Positions 52,349 to 62,479 of a DNA stretch of 64,000 nt are shown in pieces. Origin of the DNA: Agarophyton chilense (lineage: Eukaryota; Rhodophyta; Florideophyceae; Gracilariales; Gracilariaceae); the NCBI GenBank assembly GCA_030374765.1, contig JARGXX010000026.1, forward strand, positions 552,713-616,712. The letters run 5' to 3'. Below the pieces are notes generated by a model, which was not told the origin of the DNA, ran no database searches, and saw nothing but the letters and a program-made list of their open reading frames with translations. The position numbers and the translations under genes are program-made. Numbering within the stretch: position 1 is the stretch's first letter; each line of letters begins with the position of its first letter.

Positions 52349-55300
52349 ATGCGCTGCTTTCCATTTTCCAGGTATTCTCGGGACACTGAATTAGCGTTTA
52401 CGTGTGCTGTTCTACCCCCTCCACCGCCCCCTCTCACATACAGGCTCACTCGCAACACAACCACCAACAGCTCCAGCAACCACAGCAACCGCACTCCCCC
52501 CCGGCGGATTGTATCGACCTCCTCGTTCAAAGCCTCGCCCTTCCCATCCGTATCGCTAATTTGGCGCACACCATCCACAACTCGGCCGAGCCCCGGCCCC
52601 CGAATCTATACACCTCCGCCTGTGTTCTTTACCTCACTCCGTCGCCTACCGCGCCGATCAGATACCCAGCTTCCCCTCACACAGTTACTCTCCGCCGCCA
52701 ACGCCCAAGTCCGTCACGTTCCGGAGTTCATACTCAACTCACGCTCCCCCGAGGACCTTTTCAATCGCAACATGCGGCCCCCATTCCCAACACCATACGG
52801 TCGTGCATCGCACACCGCCTTCATGGTTGCAGCAAACGTTTGGAGAAAGCTACGCTTTCTCTTTGGTCGCCGTTTGCTTCACAATCACCCCTCTGTTTCA
52901 CGACCCTCGCATGGCTCTTGTTCATCATTGCAAAGGCCTCGCTCTCATCTCCGTCCGGGTCCTGGTACCACCATTTTAAAACCTACCATTTGCTGCTCGC
53001 CTGCCTCACGCAGTCCGGTCTCATTGCAGCATACGATCCTGAGAACGCCGTATTTCGTATCACATGCGCCGTGTCGAGCGAGTTGCACCAATACCAACGC
53101 ACAGTTGTAACTCTCCTACCCCCCACTATCCTCACTCGGTTATCGTTCTTTCAGGCTACTGAAGATGATATCGATGCCCATGGCAAGTCAATAGATGAAG
53201 TGTATGCACAACAACTCACCGCTGTCGATGACCGTATTGTAAGCGACGAACGTATCTTTCTTCACGCGCCACAGCTTACTGCCGTTGCCGCTTTACCACT
53301 CTCGCTCCCCTTACCACGTCAGTCTTCATGCGCTGGAACATCAACTTCGTGGCAAAGCCTCCGCCCAGTACAAGCATCCGTCGCTGCACCGTTCAAACGC
53401 AACAAGGACCCGTCTGTGCCCGTACGATCTCCGGCCCAGCCCACTACCCACGCAGCACCATCAACGCCTAAAGCCTCATCACAGCCTTCCACACCTCTCA
53501 ATCGCAAACGTCGTATGGACGGCGAAAACCAGTCTGCAGCACCTACCCCACGCCCCCGACATCTTCGGAAGGCTTCCGACTTTGCCGTCACCCCATCATA
53601 AGCCCGCCCGCCCACGCCGCGTCGCACGCGCACTCAATCTGCCATGCATTCGTCACTGTCATTCCAGGATCGCTTCTCACGCTATCTGTCCACTCACCCT
53701 GATGCATTGGAGGCACTGGCCACAGTAGCTGTCGTTACGCCGCACTGTACGACTATCGTGCCTCCTATACCTCCATCATCAAACATTGCTCTCACTCCCG
53801 GCACTGACAACAATCGATCTGCAACATGGATCAGTGAGCTGAAGCAGAAACGACCAGAAACTCGAAGCGAAACGTGTCTCACATGCCCGCCAGAAAGTGT
53901 GGCTATATCGCACGATCTGAGAAGGGTCACTGGGGGTGGTCGCCCATTATACGCTATCATTGATGTTGGCAGACGGTACTCTGATGCCTTGTGACGTCAT
54001 TACGGATCTGAATAATTTCCGGTACAAACGTGAAGCTCTGGCTATCTGTTTCTCAACCATCGAAGGTATTCTCGAGAAGGAACTTCGTCGGCTACGCGAA
54101 CAGCCGGAAAAGTTTAATAGCAATGTACTTCACAACTACATCCTACACAAAAGCTTTCTCACTTTCGCGTGGGATACCGCTGTCTATGCCTAGGGTAGAA
54201 GGGATCTTCACGTTTTCACAGTTGCCTATCGTGCGTTCAATGTATCACCCTTTGAGCTTACGAGGCGCTGTAAACATTCTATACCCTTGTACCACAGATG
54301 CCACATCGCTTGGTTAATCATTCGAATAGCTGTGACGCTCGTATTCTAGAATGGATGGCATGGAGACATGACTCGCCTCTGGTACGAGTTCTTCAAGCAT
54401 GTAGTCGAGATTTCCTTTGTACGCAAGATGAGCAGAAACCGTTCTAACCAAAAGAGAAATTTGTCGGAGCGAGTGTTGGTGAACACACAGATGTCCGACC
54501 AGTCACTAGAACATAATGAACAGCCAGAAAGTGTAGAACAATCCCCGATTACGCCGCAAAAGCAGAAGATCGAAGAAGGACAACGTATAGAAACAAAGGC
54601 GATGATCACACTAAGGTTGAAAGAAATGGGGCGTCCGGAACGACTGTACGGAGATGTTGAAGCCAGAGCAAGAGTTCTAGACTTCTTTTTTGAAAAATTG
54701 TTTGCCCTGGCAAGCACTAGAATAGGGGATTTGTTAGGAAGACTTGGCCCCACCAACCTTCGTTCGGCAGTGTGGAAAAGCGTGCAGTATGCTCTGTGGT
54801 GCAGATGGAATTTGACAGTCAACAGACATATTGACTTGATCATCCTGTTTGTGGTAGATGGCGTGGCCAAGATCCAACATATCCAACTGCAGTTCCGCCA
54901 TATCGTGTGGCACTACAATCAATTGGAGCACACAAGTGATTCCACATTTCTGAGCAATTCTCCACCAGTGTCCCGTAACATTTTTCTCGGAGATTTCGGG
55001 CATTTGTTGGCGGAAGATGCTGCCGATGATAGTGGGCCACGACCGGAATCGACGGCTGAAGAGACAGGCGATATCATTCGCTTCTATAACGAAGTGTTTG
55101 TGCCTTTCATGAGCAACTTCATCGTACTGACGGGCGAAGATAATGGAGGCCGAGATGCAAAGAGATTAGCGGAAGCATTGCGAGCGAGTAAGGCAGACGA
55201 CCAAGCTTCAGAAGGTTTGAATGACCTTTCCAGACGGGCAAGCCGCCGTCAGGGAAGGGAACAAAAGAAAATGTTTGAGGATATTGATCGTAAATTATTG

Positions 55301-55618
55301 CAGAGTGCTATGCGCATCATGAAGACACAAAGATCCCCAAAACAAATCGGATCGATTTTTGTTTCTCCCATGTCACCGTCCACGAGGAATATGGCTCTGA
55401 GTCGACAGCACAGCGTGCGGAGAAGTCAAGGCAACGGTCTGGGTTCAATGACACCGGGTACTCGGTCACCATTCGCCTTTGGGGAAAGTCCTATCGGAAA
55501 TGTTGCAGTGAGTCACAGAAGCCGGGAGAGAAGACGGTATCGACCACTGAGTTTCGACGGGCCGGTTGTCGACGCAAGATGTACCGCAGTGCGGCGGGAG
55601 GTGCAAGAAGTCATCTGA
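52349..55618 (+). CDS. Retinoblastoma-family pocket protein (RB/MAT3-like), several frame changes
   Basis: N-terminal RB domain: LPLTQLLSAANAQVRH (frame 2, ~52,680), WLLFIIAKASLSS followed by KTYHLLLACLTQSG (frame 1, ~52,910), and DDRIVSDERIFL (~53,240). A Pro/Ser/Thr spacer follows with TP sites and NRKRR. Pocket A: YKREALAICFSTIEGILEKE, then LHKSFLTFAWDTA (frame 2, 54,030-54,190), FNVSPFELTRRC, and DARILEWMAWRHDSPLV (frame 1, 54,298-54,447). Pocket B: NRHIDLIILFVVDGVAKIQH, GDIIRFYNEVFVPF. The C-terminal tail has many S/T-P sites, as in CDK-regulated RB proteins. RB represses E2F-driven S-phase genes. Reading it whole needs about five frame changes and passes a TAA at 53,599, so there are small introns, sequence indels or decay. 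54,368-55,618 is intact. Start chosen: first ATG ahead of the conserved part. Confidence 0.8.
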
Positions 55619-57005
55619 AGATCAGGTTGAGTTGTGAGCAGTACAGAGACCGATTCAGGAGATGCGGAAGATGGTAATGTGTCGCAAGGTGCCGATGGGG
55701 ACGACATGGAGGTCTGAAGGTGAGTTTGGTGCAGCAGATAGTTGTAGCGCTCCGTAGAAATGTACATATCCGATTACAACCGAGGGCAGTTCTAAGATTC
55801 ACAAGATGGTAAAGCTCAAGCGAGCATCTCATAGCCGAAGCATTCCCTCGGCTTGTAAAATGGGCTATTGGTCTCTGGGTGCTTTCATGGGTATTTCGTC
55901 CGAAAGACGATACGAAGGCAAAAGCTCAAACATTTCCTTGGCTGAAGAATCTGACACTGGAGCTGAAGCTGCTGTTAAAGCTGCGACTGAGATAGTTGTT
56001 TGAGTCGCGCTTGGGAACACTGCAAAAACCCGCTGAAGCTATTTGATCGAGGTGCTGTTGAAGCTGCGGCTGAAGCTGTGAGTGAAGCTGAGACTGAAGC
56101 TACGACTGAAGATGTGTGAGTCGCACCATACGAGGATGTGAACAGAGGCCGGGATTAAGTACGGGAGCGTCGCGATTCTCGGGCTCATTAATTGGAGGCG
56201 CCGGCGACCACCTGACCGTTCCTACTACGGCGGGCAGCCAATGAAAAGACGTCAGTGGCTCCTTTCTCATTGGCTGCACAAACAGTGCTGGATCTGTTCG
56301 CAGTTGGAAGCAGCGGCCAGCTTTCTCTATTATTTTTACTGAGAGTTCTCGTGCCGAAGCGAGTTATGAGACGATGGCACGGCTGAGCCAAAGCCAGTGG
56401 AACGGCTGAGAAAAAGCACGCAATACTAGTGGCTGCTTCCGGCTCAGGCCGCCTCTCTTCCCATGTGCGGGCAGCCCTAGCTCTGGTTAGACTGAACGTC
56501 TCATCTGATATACAGTTTGCCCAAATTGGCAGGCTCCTTTAAATATTCATAACGAAACAACTACTGATAACTGGAAGGAAGCACTGTAAATATTTCGAAA
56601 TATCTGCGATGACAAAGAAATACCACGTTCTTTGACTGTAGTGTTAAAACTGTTTTGGAAAGGGGAAACGTAGCCAAACAGATCTCGACCACAACTTAAA
56701 ATCTTACAAAGAGTTTGAAAAAAACTTAACGTACGCACTTGTATGAGTTCTCGAAGATGATTACGAAGATAAATAAGCTTCTTCTTTTATTTGGTAGCAC
56801 TCTCAATACTTTGTTTTTCAAAGAAAAGTGTTGATTGAAGAAGTAAAGTTAGTCAAATGCACGATTGGTGTAGAAATCTTATTAAGGGAAAAAGCAGACT
56901 GAGCACTAAAGATGAATGTGTACTGTCATCGACAATGATAGGAATTGTTACAATGAACGGATTATATTCATAAAAACTGTGATAACCGACTAACGTGAAT
57001 GCTTC
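55619..57005. other. RB 3' flank: acidic alternative reading, CTTCAG-type repeat, CCAAT cluster
   Basis: Directly after the RB stop another frame reads SSTETDSGDAEDGNVSQGAD and ends DDMEV-stop; it could be the real C-terminus if a small intron exists. A 65-codon frame lies at 55,806-56,003. The repeat is at 56,055-56,112, and the mirrored CCAAT/GACGTCA/ATTGG cluster at 56,238-56,273. The rest is AT-rich. Confidence 0.45.
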
Positions 57006-57382
57006 TATTAGAATGGTAGGTTGATGAAACTGACCTTCTCTTGATGCAACCGCCCCATCTTTTCGTATTTGTATTCTTCATGGCTGTACCGTGACTCGTT
57101 GATATTATTTCGTGGCAACAGTTTTTGTAATGTATTGCGCACGCTTATATGTTGTAATTGTGTGTCCTTACAAATCACCATGTTTGTAGTTGGTAAACCA
57201 GAGGGAAGAGGTAGAGACCTCTCTCTCAATGTGGAATTTGTTTTACACTGACAGAAAGCACTTGAATTTGTCGTTCTCAGTCGACTAGCTCGACCAAGCA
57301 CGAAGGCGCAGTCTAATTATTTTTAGTGATGGGCCCAGCATTCTAAGCCAACTTTTCGTCTAGGACCAAGTTCTCCTGGGAT

Positions 57383-58628
57383 GTGAGATCCCCTCCATGG
57401 ACTGATGGGAGGGGTGACCAGGAAGAATATCAAGATGCAGTCAAGCTCTTGCAGACGTTTCACAAAACTCTCCCAGACTCTAATAGCAGCAAGATGCCGA
57501 CACCAATGCAGGCTGTTTGTATCAAATCTCAATTTTATGGCCGTGCAAAAGATCTTCGCACTGGAATGTCACAGACTGAGCTGATTGAAGATTGGGAAGT
57601 AGACTTCTTCGTGGGCAATATATATCAGAAGGATGCCCTCTCTATAGTAAGTGAAGCTTCCCGCGCTCAATATGCTATGGAATACTGGCCGTTGCAGCAC
57701 CGAGACCATGAAGAACTTCGAGTCTCGATTCTCGACACAAGTTCCAAAGTTCAACTCCATATCTTCTACTACCAGGCTACCCGAGTGCATTACTGCTTTA
57801 ATGCTACTATCTAATTCCGCCATTGAGGACTCCAAACGGGTTTCCGTTATGGCAGCAGGCGAATCATCTGATGAGAACCTCATTTTGCAGTCGTCGAATG
57901 AAGAGTTTATCGACTCTATCACGGATCAATCAGTAGCCTCGGTCATTAAGCACTGCGATAAGACCTCCCCAAACAGCGAAATTGGATCGCTTGTTGCCAG
58001 CTCTGCTAGAACAAGCCATACTCGAGAACATCCTCGCAGTCACAGAAGCCGTTACAAGGGACAATCTTCCATTTTAAAGTATCCCTGTGATGAATGCAGA
58101 AAATATGGACACTGGAGGAGCAACCACAATCCCGACGGCTCATTCCCATCGCATATGAAGTCATTTGATGCCCCATCTGGGTCAAAAGAAAACGGTCTTC
58201 ACTCTAATTACACTGGAAACACACCTTACCATGATCAGCACAGCAGAGACAAGTCTAAGAGGAAGACTGTCTCATTTAATATGGCAACTCTGACTAGCTC
58301 ATCCGCCAGTACCGATACATCTCTGGTCGAACTCGGACCACTGCTTGGCGACGAAGCATCGTTCTCCGCAATTGGATCAATAGAACTGAACTTTCTAGCC
58401 GATCACATCGGATTGATAGCTAACCCGAAGCTAGATGCCATACCCCTGGCACTCAACGGACACACGCACTGGCAGTACGAAACTGGCTGGCACACCAGTT
58501 CAGCACGGCACATACTAAGATCAATTGCCCTCACTGCGACATCTGACCACGGTAATTCAGTTCGGATCAAGCACCTTGTTCTAGACGGATCACCCCAGTG
58601 GGTCATTGGAAGAGACGTGACTCGATAA
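57383..58628 (+). pseudogene. Copia gag and protease (right arm)
   Basis: Two overlapping frames (57,383-57,814 and 57,651-58,628) join near 57,700. The knuckle is CDECRKYGHWRSNH (C-C-H-H). The protease site reads LLGDEASFSAIG: the catalytic Asp is Gly, whereas the left arm still has LLDDEA, so the protease is dead. The second loop is VLDGSPQWVIGRDVT. It ends at TAA 58,626. Confidence 0.7.
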
Positions 58629-58707
58629 GCTAATACCGAGCACATAGGCAGAAATGCACTTATGTTCGTCTCTCACGGACACCGAGACCACCTTTCCATA
58701 ATCAATA

Positions 58708-59899
58708 ATGGCTTCCTTAGCTACTCGGCATTGGGAATCTTTACATCTCACTGCAATGACGGCTCTACTCTTTCGAGTCTCTGCAGTAACTCTTGACACC
58801 ACACCATGGTGTGATGTAAAGAAGATTATAGGCAAGGCCTACAAACACGTATGTGGCCATGCAAGCTATAGTGACTACAAGCTCTTGCTAGAGAGGAATG
58901 GAATCTGGATTGAGACCGTAAAGTCGTAGCTCACGGAAATGATCAATCGCTGCACTGCTTGTCGCTCCGCAGCGGTGCCGCAGCCCAGTCTCAAGGTCTC
59001 CATTAGTTCCCTTTCTAAGAACTACAACGAGGTTTTATGTGTCGATCTTTTTTTTTGATGAGATGCTGCAAATGCACTTGATGGATCTAATTACAAGATA
59101 TTCAAGTGCTCTTGTAGTAACTTCAACAAGTCTTACAGAGGCTATTTTTGCCTTTGAAGCCTCCTGGTTATCCCAGTTCTGGTACCCTGACTCTATTCGT
59201 GCAGACAAAGCCTTCCAAGTCGGATCGTTCAAGCGCTACGCCAAGAAGCTTGGAATACCGATTCATCGAGTGCCTCCTGGCAGGCACTCGAAAAATGCGA
59301 TAGTGTCTAAGCATAACATCTTTCGCAGCATCTTTATTAACCTAAAAGAGGATGCTGGTTCCGAGTTTGACCCCAAAGTAGCTGCATACAAGCCTCTGTG
59401 TATTTCTAACGATCTTTACGGTAACAACACCTTGTTTGCATTTGAACTAGCGAAAGGCTTCTCAAATCCTATTGCCGCCGAGCCTAACAAAACTGCTATA
59501 CCTGACGATGTTCGCATTGCTCGTGACCAGCTACAAAAACGACGCAAACTAGCGCTAATTCTTCGCTCAAATTCTGTGACTGAACCACCAATCGCAGTTG
59601 GTGACTTTGTTGAAATCAACCAAAAGAACGACTATGAAAAGAGAGGAAAGTGGACGGATCCCAAGCCGATCCTCTTAGTCAACAGAGCTGCTCGCTCAGT
59701 GACCGTTCCAGGACGCAAGGGTCGGGAAATTATTGCCGCCTTTGAAGATACCTGGCCAGCACTTTCTAAAGAGAGCTTCGCCCAACTAGTACAGGAAGGA
59801 ATGGGCTCGATAGATGAACTCTCTATTGAACAGCGTAGTTCTGCAGGCACGTTGCCTGTAACGACTGCCGAAGCAAGTCCGGACTATAGTACCAAGTAG
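58708..59899 (+). pseudogene. Copia integrase (right arm)
   Basis: Zinc-binding end HVCGHASYSDYKLLLE, a TAG near 58,927, then CTACRSAAVPQPS. The core is open at 59,039-59,899, with Asp in SIRADKAFQVG. GRHSKNAIVSKHN has Val at the third catalytic position, as in the left arm. The C-terminal DNA-binding part ends with a Ser/Thr-rich tail. Confidence 0.75.
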
Positions 59900-60005
59900 A
59901 TGTTTTGACTCTCAGGCTACATCGTATCGTGAGAATGCAGCTGCTGATGATGTACTATCGACGGACTCTCCGTATGATAAACCGACAGTTGGACACATTT
60001 TTTCA

Positions 60006-61238
60006 GTGCTCTGGCCCATGGCTGAGCATTTTTATCCAGGAACTGTGCATTCAGCAGACGAAGATGGTCGTCTAAACACCTATTATGAGGACGGCGACAA
60101 AGAACTCCTAGATATGATAAAGGAAGTTTGGAACTACAACAATGCACTTACAGCTAGCTCTAGCTCTAGTCCAACACTGCCTGATTTACAAGTCACTAGC
60201 ACTGAGAAAGCTGTTCAGTCGTCAATGGTAAAGCATTTCGGGAATAAGCCATTCCTCAAGCACCGCGCACAAGGGTTCCACCAATACCCTCTATTCAATG
60301 CATACAAGTTAGAAGAGGAAACCTTCATCAAGACTGTGCGCCCTGTCACACACGACGAAGTTCCTCCGAACTCAAATATAATCAATAGTCACACACTTTA
60401 CAAAATCAAGAGTAATGACGATGGCTCTTTGAAGCTAAAAGCACGAATAGCACCTCATGGTAGCGAAGATGACTTAAGGATCGTCCTAAGCAAAGACTGT
60501 ATAACGTGTCCACCTACAGGTCTTTGGATTCTCGAGTCCATAGCATCTTTATTCCGATGGAACATTTGCAGGGCTGATGTAAACTCTGCATTTTTGCAGA
60601 CCGGTGAGGCGCAGAGAAATGTCTATGTGCGCCCTCCCAAAGAAAGCCGAATGAAATCTACTAATCTATGGTTGTTGTTGACAGCTGCATACGGGCTTGC
60701 AAATGCCAATGATAAATGGCAGAACCAGTCCGACAATATTATGTTTGAAATTGGCCTCACTCAGTCAGCTCACGTGCCCCAGCTCTTCTTTCAAAAAGAA
60801 AACGGAAGGTTGGGACTAATTGTCGCAAAAATTGTAGATGACTTGAACGTTGCAGATGATGCCAACGGTGTGAAACGTAGTATGATGGAATTTGACAAAC
60901 GATTCAAGTTTGGTGATGTGATGCATGGACCAGGAAAGCTACGTTTCTTTGAGATTAACACTATTCAAAATGGTGACTTTACCATTGAGACTGACGCCGA
61001 CGACAAAATGGAAGCTATTACTGAGTATCCCTTCTCCAGACAACGTCGCAAGCATCCTGACGAACCACTCAACCAGATTGAGAAGTCATTATTTGCCTCA
61101 ACCAACAGTTCCCTTGGATGGATCGGAACTTCTGCATCCCCTTTTTGCTCATTCTATGCGAGCTATCTGCAGCAAAAAGCACCCGATCTTAAGGTCTGCC
61201 ATTTTGTTCAACCAGTTAATATTTTTTGCAAAGCTTAA
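60006..61238 (+). CDS. Copia reverse transcriptase (right arm), open
   Basis: 410 codons from ATG 60,006, including the linker (YYEDGDKELLDMIKEVWNYN). RT: TLYKIKSNDDGSLKLKARIA, CRADVNSAFLQTGEAQRNVY (catalytic Asp), LLLTAAYGLANANDKW, IVAKIVDDLNVADD (VDD pair kept), LRFFEINTIQNGDF. It copies element RNA into DNA in cytoplasmic particles. All RT motifs are present, but without intact gag, protease and integrase it is not autonomous. It departs from the pol frame at the end. Confidence 0.8.
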   Translation: MLWPMAEHFYPGTVHSADEDGRLNTYYEDGDKELLDMIKEVWNYNNALTASSSSSPTLPDLQVTSTEKAVQSSMVKHFGNKPFLKHRAQGFHQYPLFNAYKLEEETFIKTVRPVTHDEVPPNSNIINSHTLYKIKSNDDGSLKLKARIAPHGSEDDLRIVLSKDCITCPPTGLWILESIASLFRWNICRADVNSAFLQTGEAQRNVYVRPPKESRMKSTNLWLLLTAAYGLANANDKWQNQSDNIMFEIGLTQSAHVPQLFFQKENGRLGLIVAKIVDDLNVADDANGVKRSMMEFDKRFKFGDVMHGPGKLRFFEINTIQNGDFTIETDADDKMEAITEYPFSRQRRKHPDEPLNQIEKSLFASTNSSLGWIGTSASPFCSFYASYLQQKAPDLKVCHFVQPVNIFCKA

Positions 61239-61828
61239 AAAGCTTGGAAAAACAATCGCACACCCTAGGGCGACAGATAGCAAACAGCATGAGATCAGCG
61301 TCTTAGTATTTGTTGATGCATCACGTACTGATGCTTGTGGTCAACTTGGAGTTCTAACTGGTCTACTTGTAGGTGAAATGAAAAGCAGTTCTATTGATTA
61401 TACCATCTCGTGGCTCTTTCACAAGGCAGAGCGCCCAGTTAAAGCGTTCCAGCAGCCGAGATTTTTGCTGCTTCTGAAGGCATTGATGAAGACAGGACTA
61501 TCTCTAAGGCATACCCGGAGCTGTTAGATATGGATGTCAAACTGAGAATTGCAGTTGAATCCAAAGATTCAATCACATCACTCTTGACGTAGAAAAACTC
61601 TATCGCCAAGTCTATTCGCGGAGAAGTTAGCTGCATCCAATATGAATTTCAGACTGGTGCAGTGGACAAAAGATCTTGGGTTCCTGGAAACTCCAACCTT
61701 GCAGATCTACTCACCAAGAAGACAGACGCTCTCCAGCTTACGCTATTTACTGACAAACTCAACTTCAACTCTCAGGATATTTCGGAAACTAAAAGATCCG
61801 AGAAACATTATGGTTGAAAACGGAAGAG
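61239..61828 (+). pseudogene. Copia RNase H (right arm)
   Basis: Readings in alternating frames: LVFVDASRTDACGQLG (first Asp), AEIFAASEGIDEDRTISKAY, LRIAVESKDSITSLLT followed by TAG, and VPGNSNLADLLTKKTDALQL (the Copia end signature). Frame changes near 61,470 and 61,590 break the domain. Confidence 0.7.
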
Positions 61829-62056
61829 TATTAGAATGTTCTTGTTGATGCGATTCACCTTCTTTTGTTGCAAATGCCCAATGTTTTTGTATTTGTATTC
61901 TTAGTGGCTGTACCATGAATTGTTGACATTATGCCGTGGCAAACGTTTTTGAAATGTATTTCGCACGCTTACATGTTGTATTTATGTGATAAAGAAGCTC
62001 CACCTGATGCCAACAAAAAAAAGAACCCCAGGGATTGACGCAAACGACCAGCGGGC

Positions 62057-62431
62057 TGTCGTATAGAGGCAGAAGGTTTGACCTTTGAGGTTGTCGATAT
62101 ACTACACTGACCTTGTCGGTGATGGATGCGAGGGATCATCGGCCACGCAGCTCCGGGCGAGTTACCATCTAGGTGTTGTCAGCCACGTGTAGTGTTGACA
62201 TGTACCTTCTGGTTGAGTGATTGTTAGTAATTGTAATTTAGGTTGTACCGCGCGTCGACGCCTACCATCGTTCACCTACACGGTGTAGACTAGTTGCCCC
62301 GCCGTTTGTCCCTGCGGGTTTTCACGGTGCCCTGTTACCATCGAGGTTTATCACGTCTAACTTTTAAAGGTTGAGCGTCAACACGCTATCGAGACAAGAC
62401 AGTAGCAGACCCCAGAGGTGATTGTACGACA
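62057..62431 (+). repeat. 5' LTR of Ty3 element E (375 bp)
   Basis: It opens TGTCGTA and closes TACGACA, perfect 7-bp inverted ends. The left edge is also the point where homology with the left arm stops. The primer-binding site follows after 3 nt. Confidence 0.7.
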
Positions 62432-62434
62432 TTT

Positions 62435-62452
62435 TGGTCTCCCGATTTAGAA
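62435..62452 (+). other. Primer-binding site of Ty3 element E
   Basis: TGGTCTCCCGATTTAGAA, identical to that of beta at 23,461. Confidence 0.8.
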
Positions 62453-62479
62453 AGTTTTTTTAGGTTTCGTCGTATCTTC

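Larger units (their letters stand above)
57006..61988 (+). mobile_element. Copia copy in the right arm, full-length interior
   Basis: 5' LTR 57,006-57,326, primer-binding site 57,327-57,340 (TGATGGGCCCAGCA), gag, protease, integrase, RT and RNase H. A 3' LTR starts at 61,829 and is cut at about 61,988. The two LTRs are visibly diverged (e.g. TGTACCGTGACTCGTTGA against TGTACCATGAATTGTTGA), so the insertion is old. Frame changes affect gag, integrase and RNase H. Confidence 0.85.
54752..62056 (+). repeat. Right arm of the large inverted duplication
   Basis: Counterpart of 34,585-40,882. It begins inside RB codons (ACCAACCTTCG) and ends where the Ty3 LTR at 62,057 is inserted. It keeps the full-length Copia, so it is closer to the original than the left arm, and RB is complete only here. 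Confidence 0.85.

Noticed and set aside
52402-53110. Two overlapping long frames taken as two genes
   Set aside because: RB N-domain motifs alternate between them, so they are parts of one gene.
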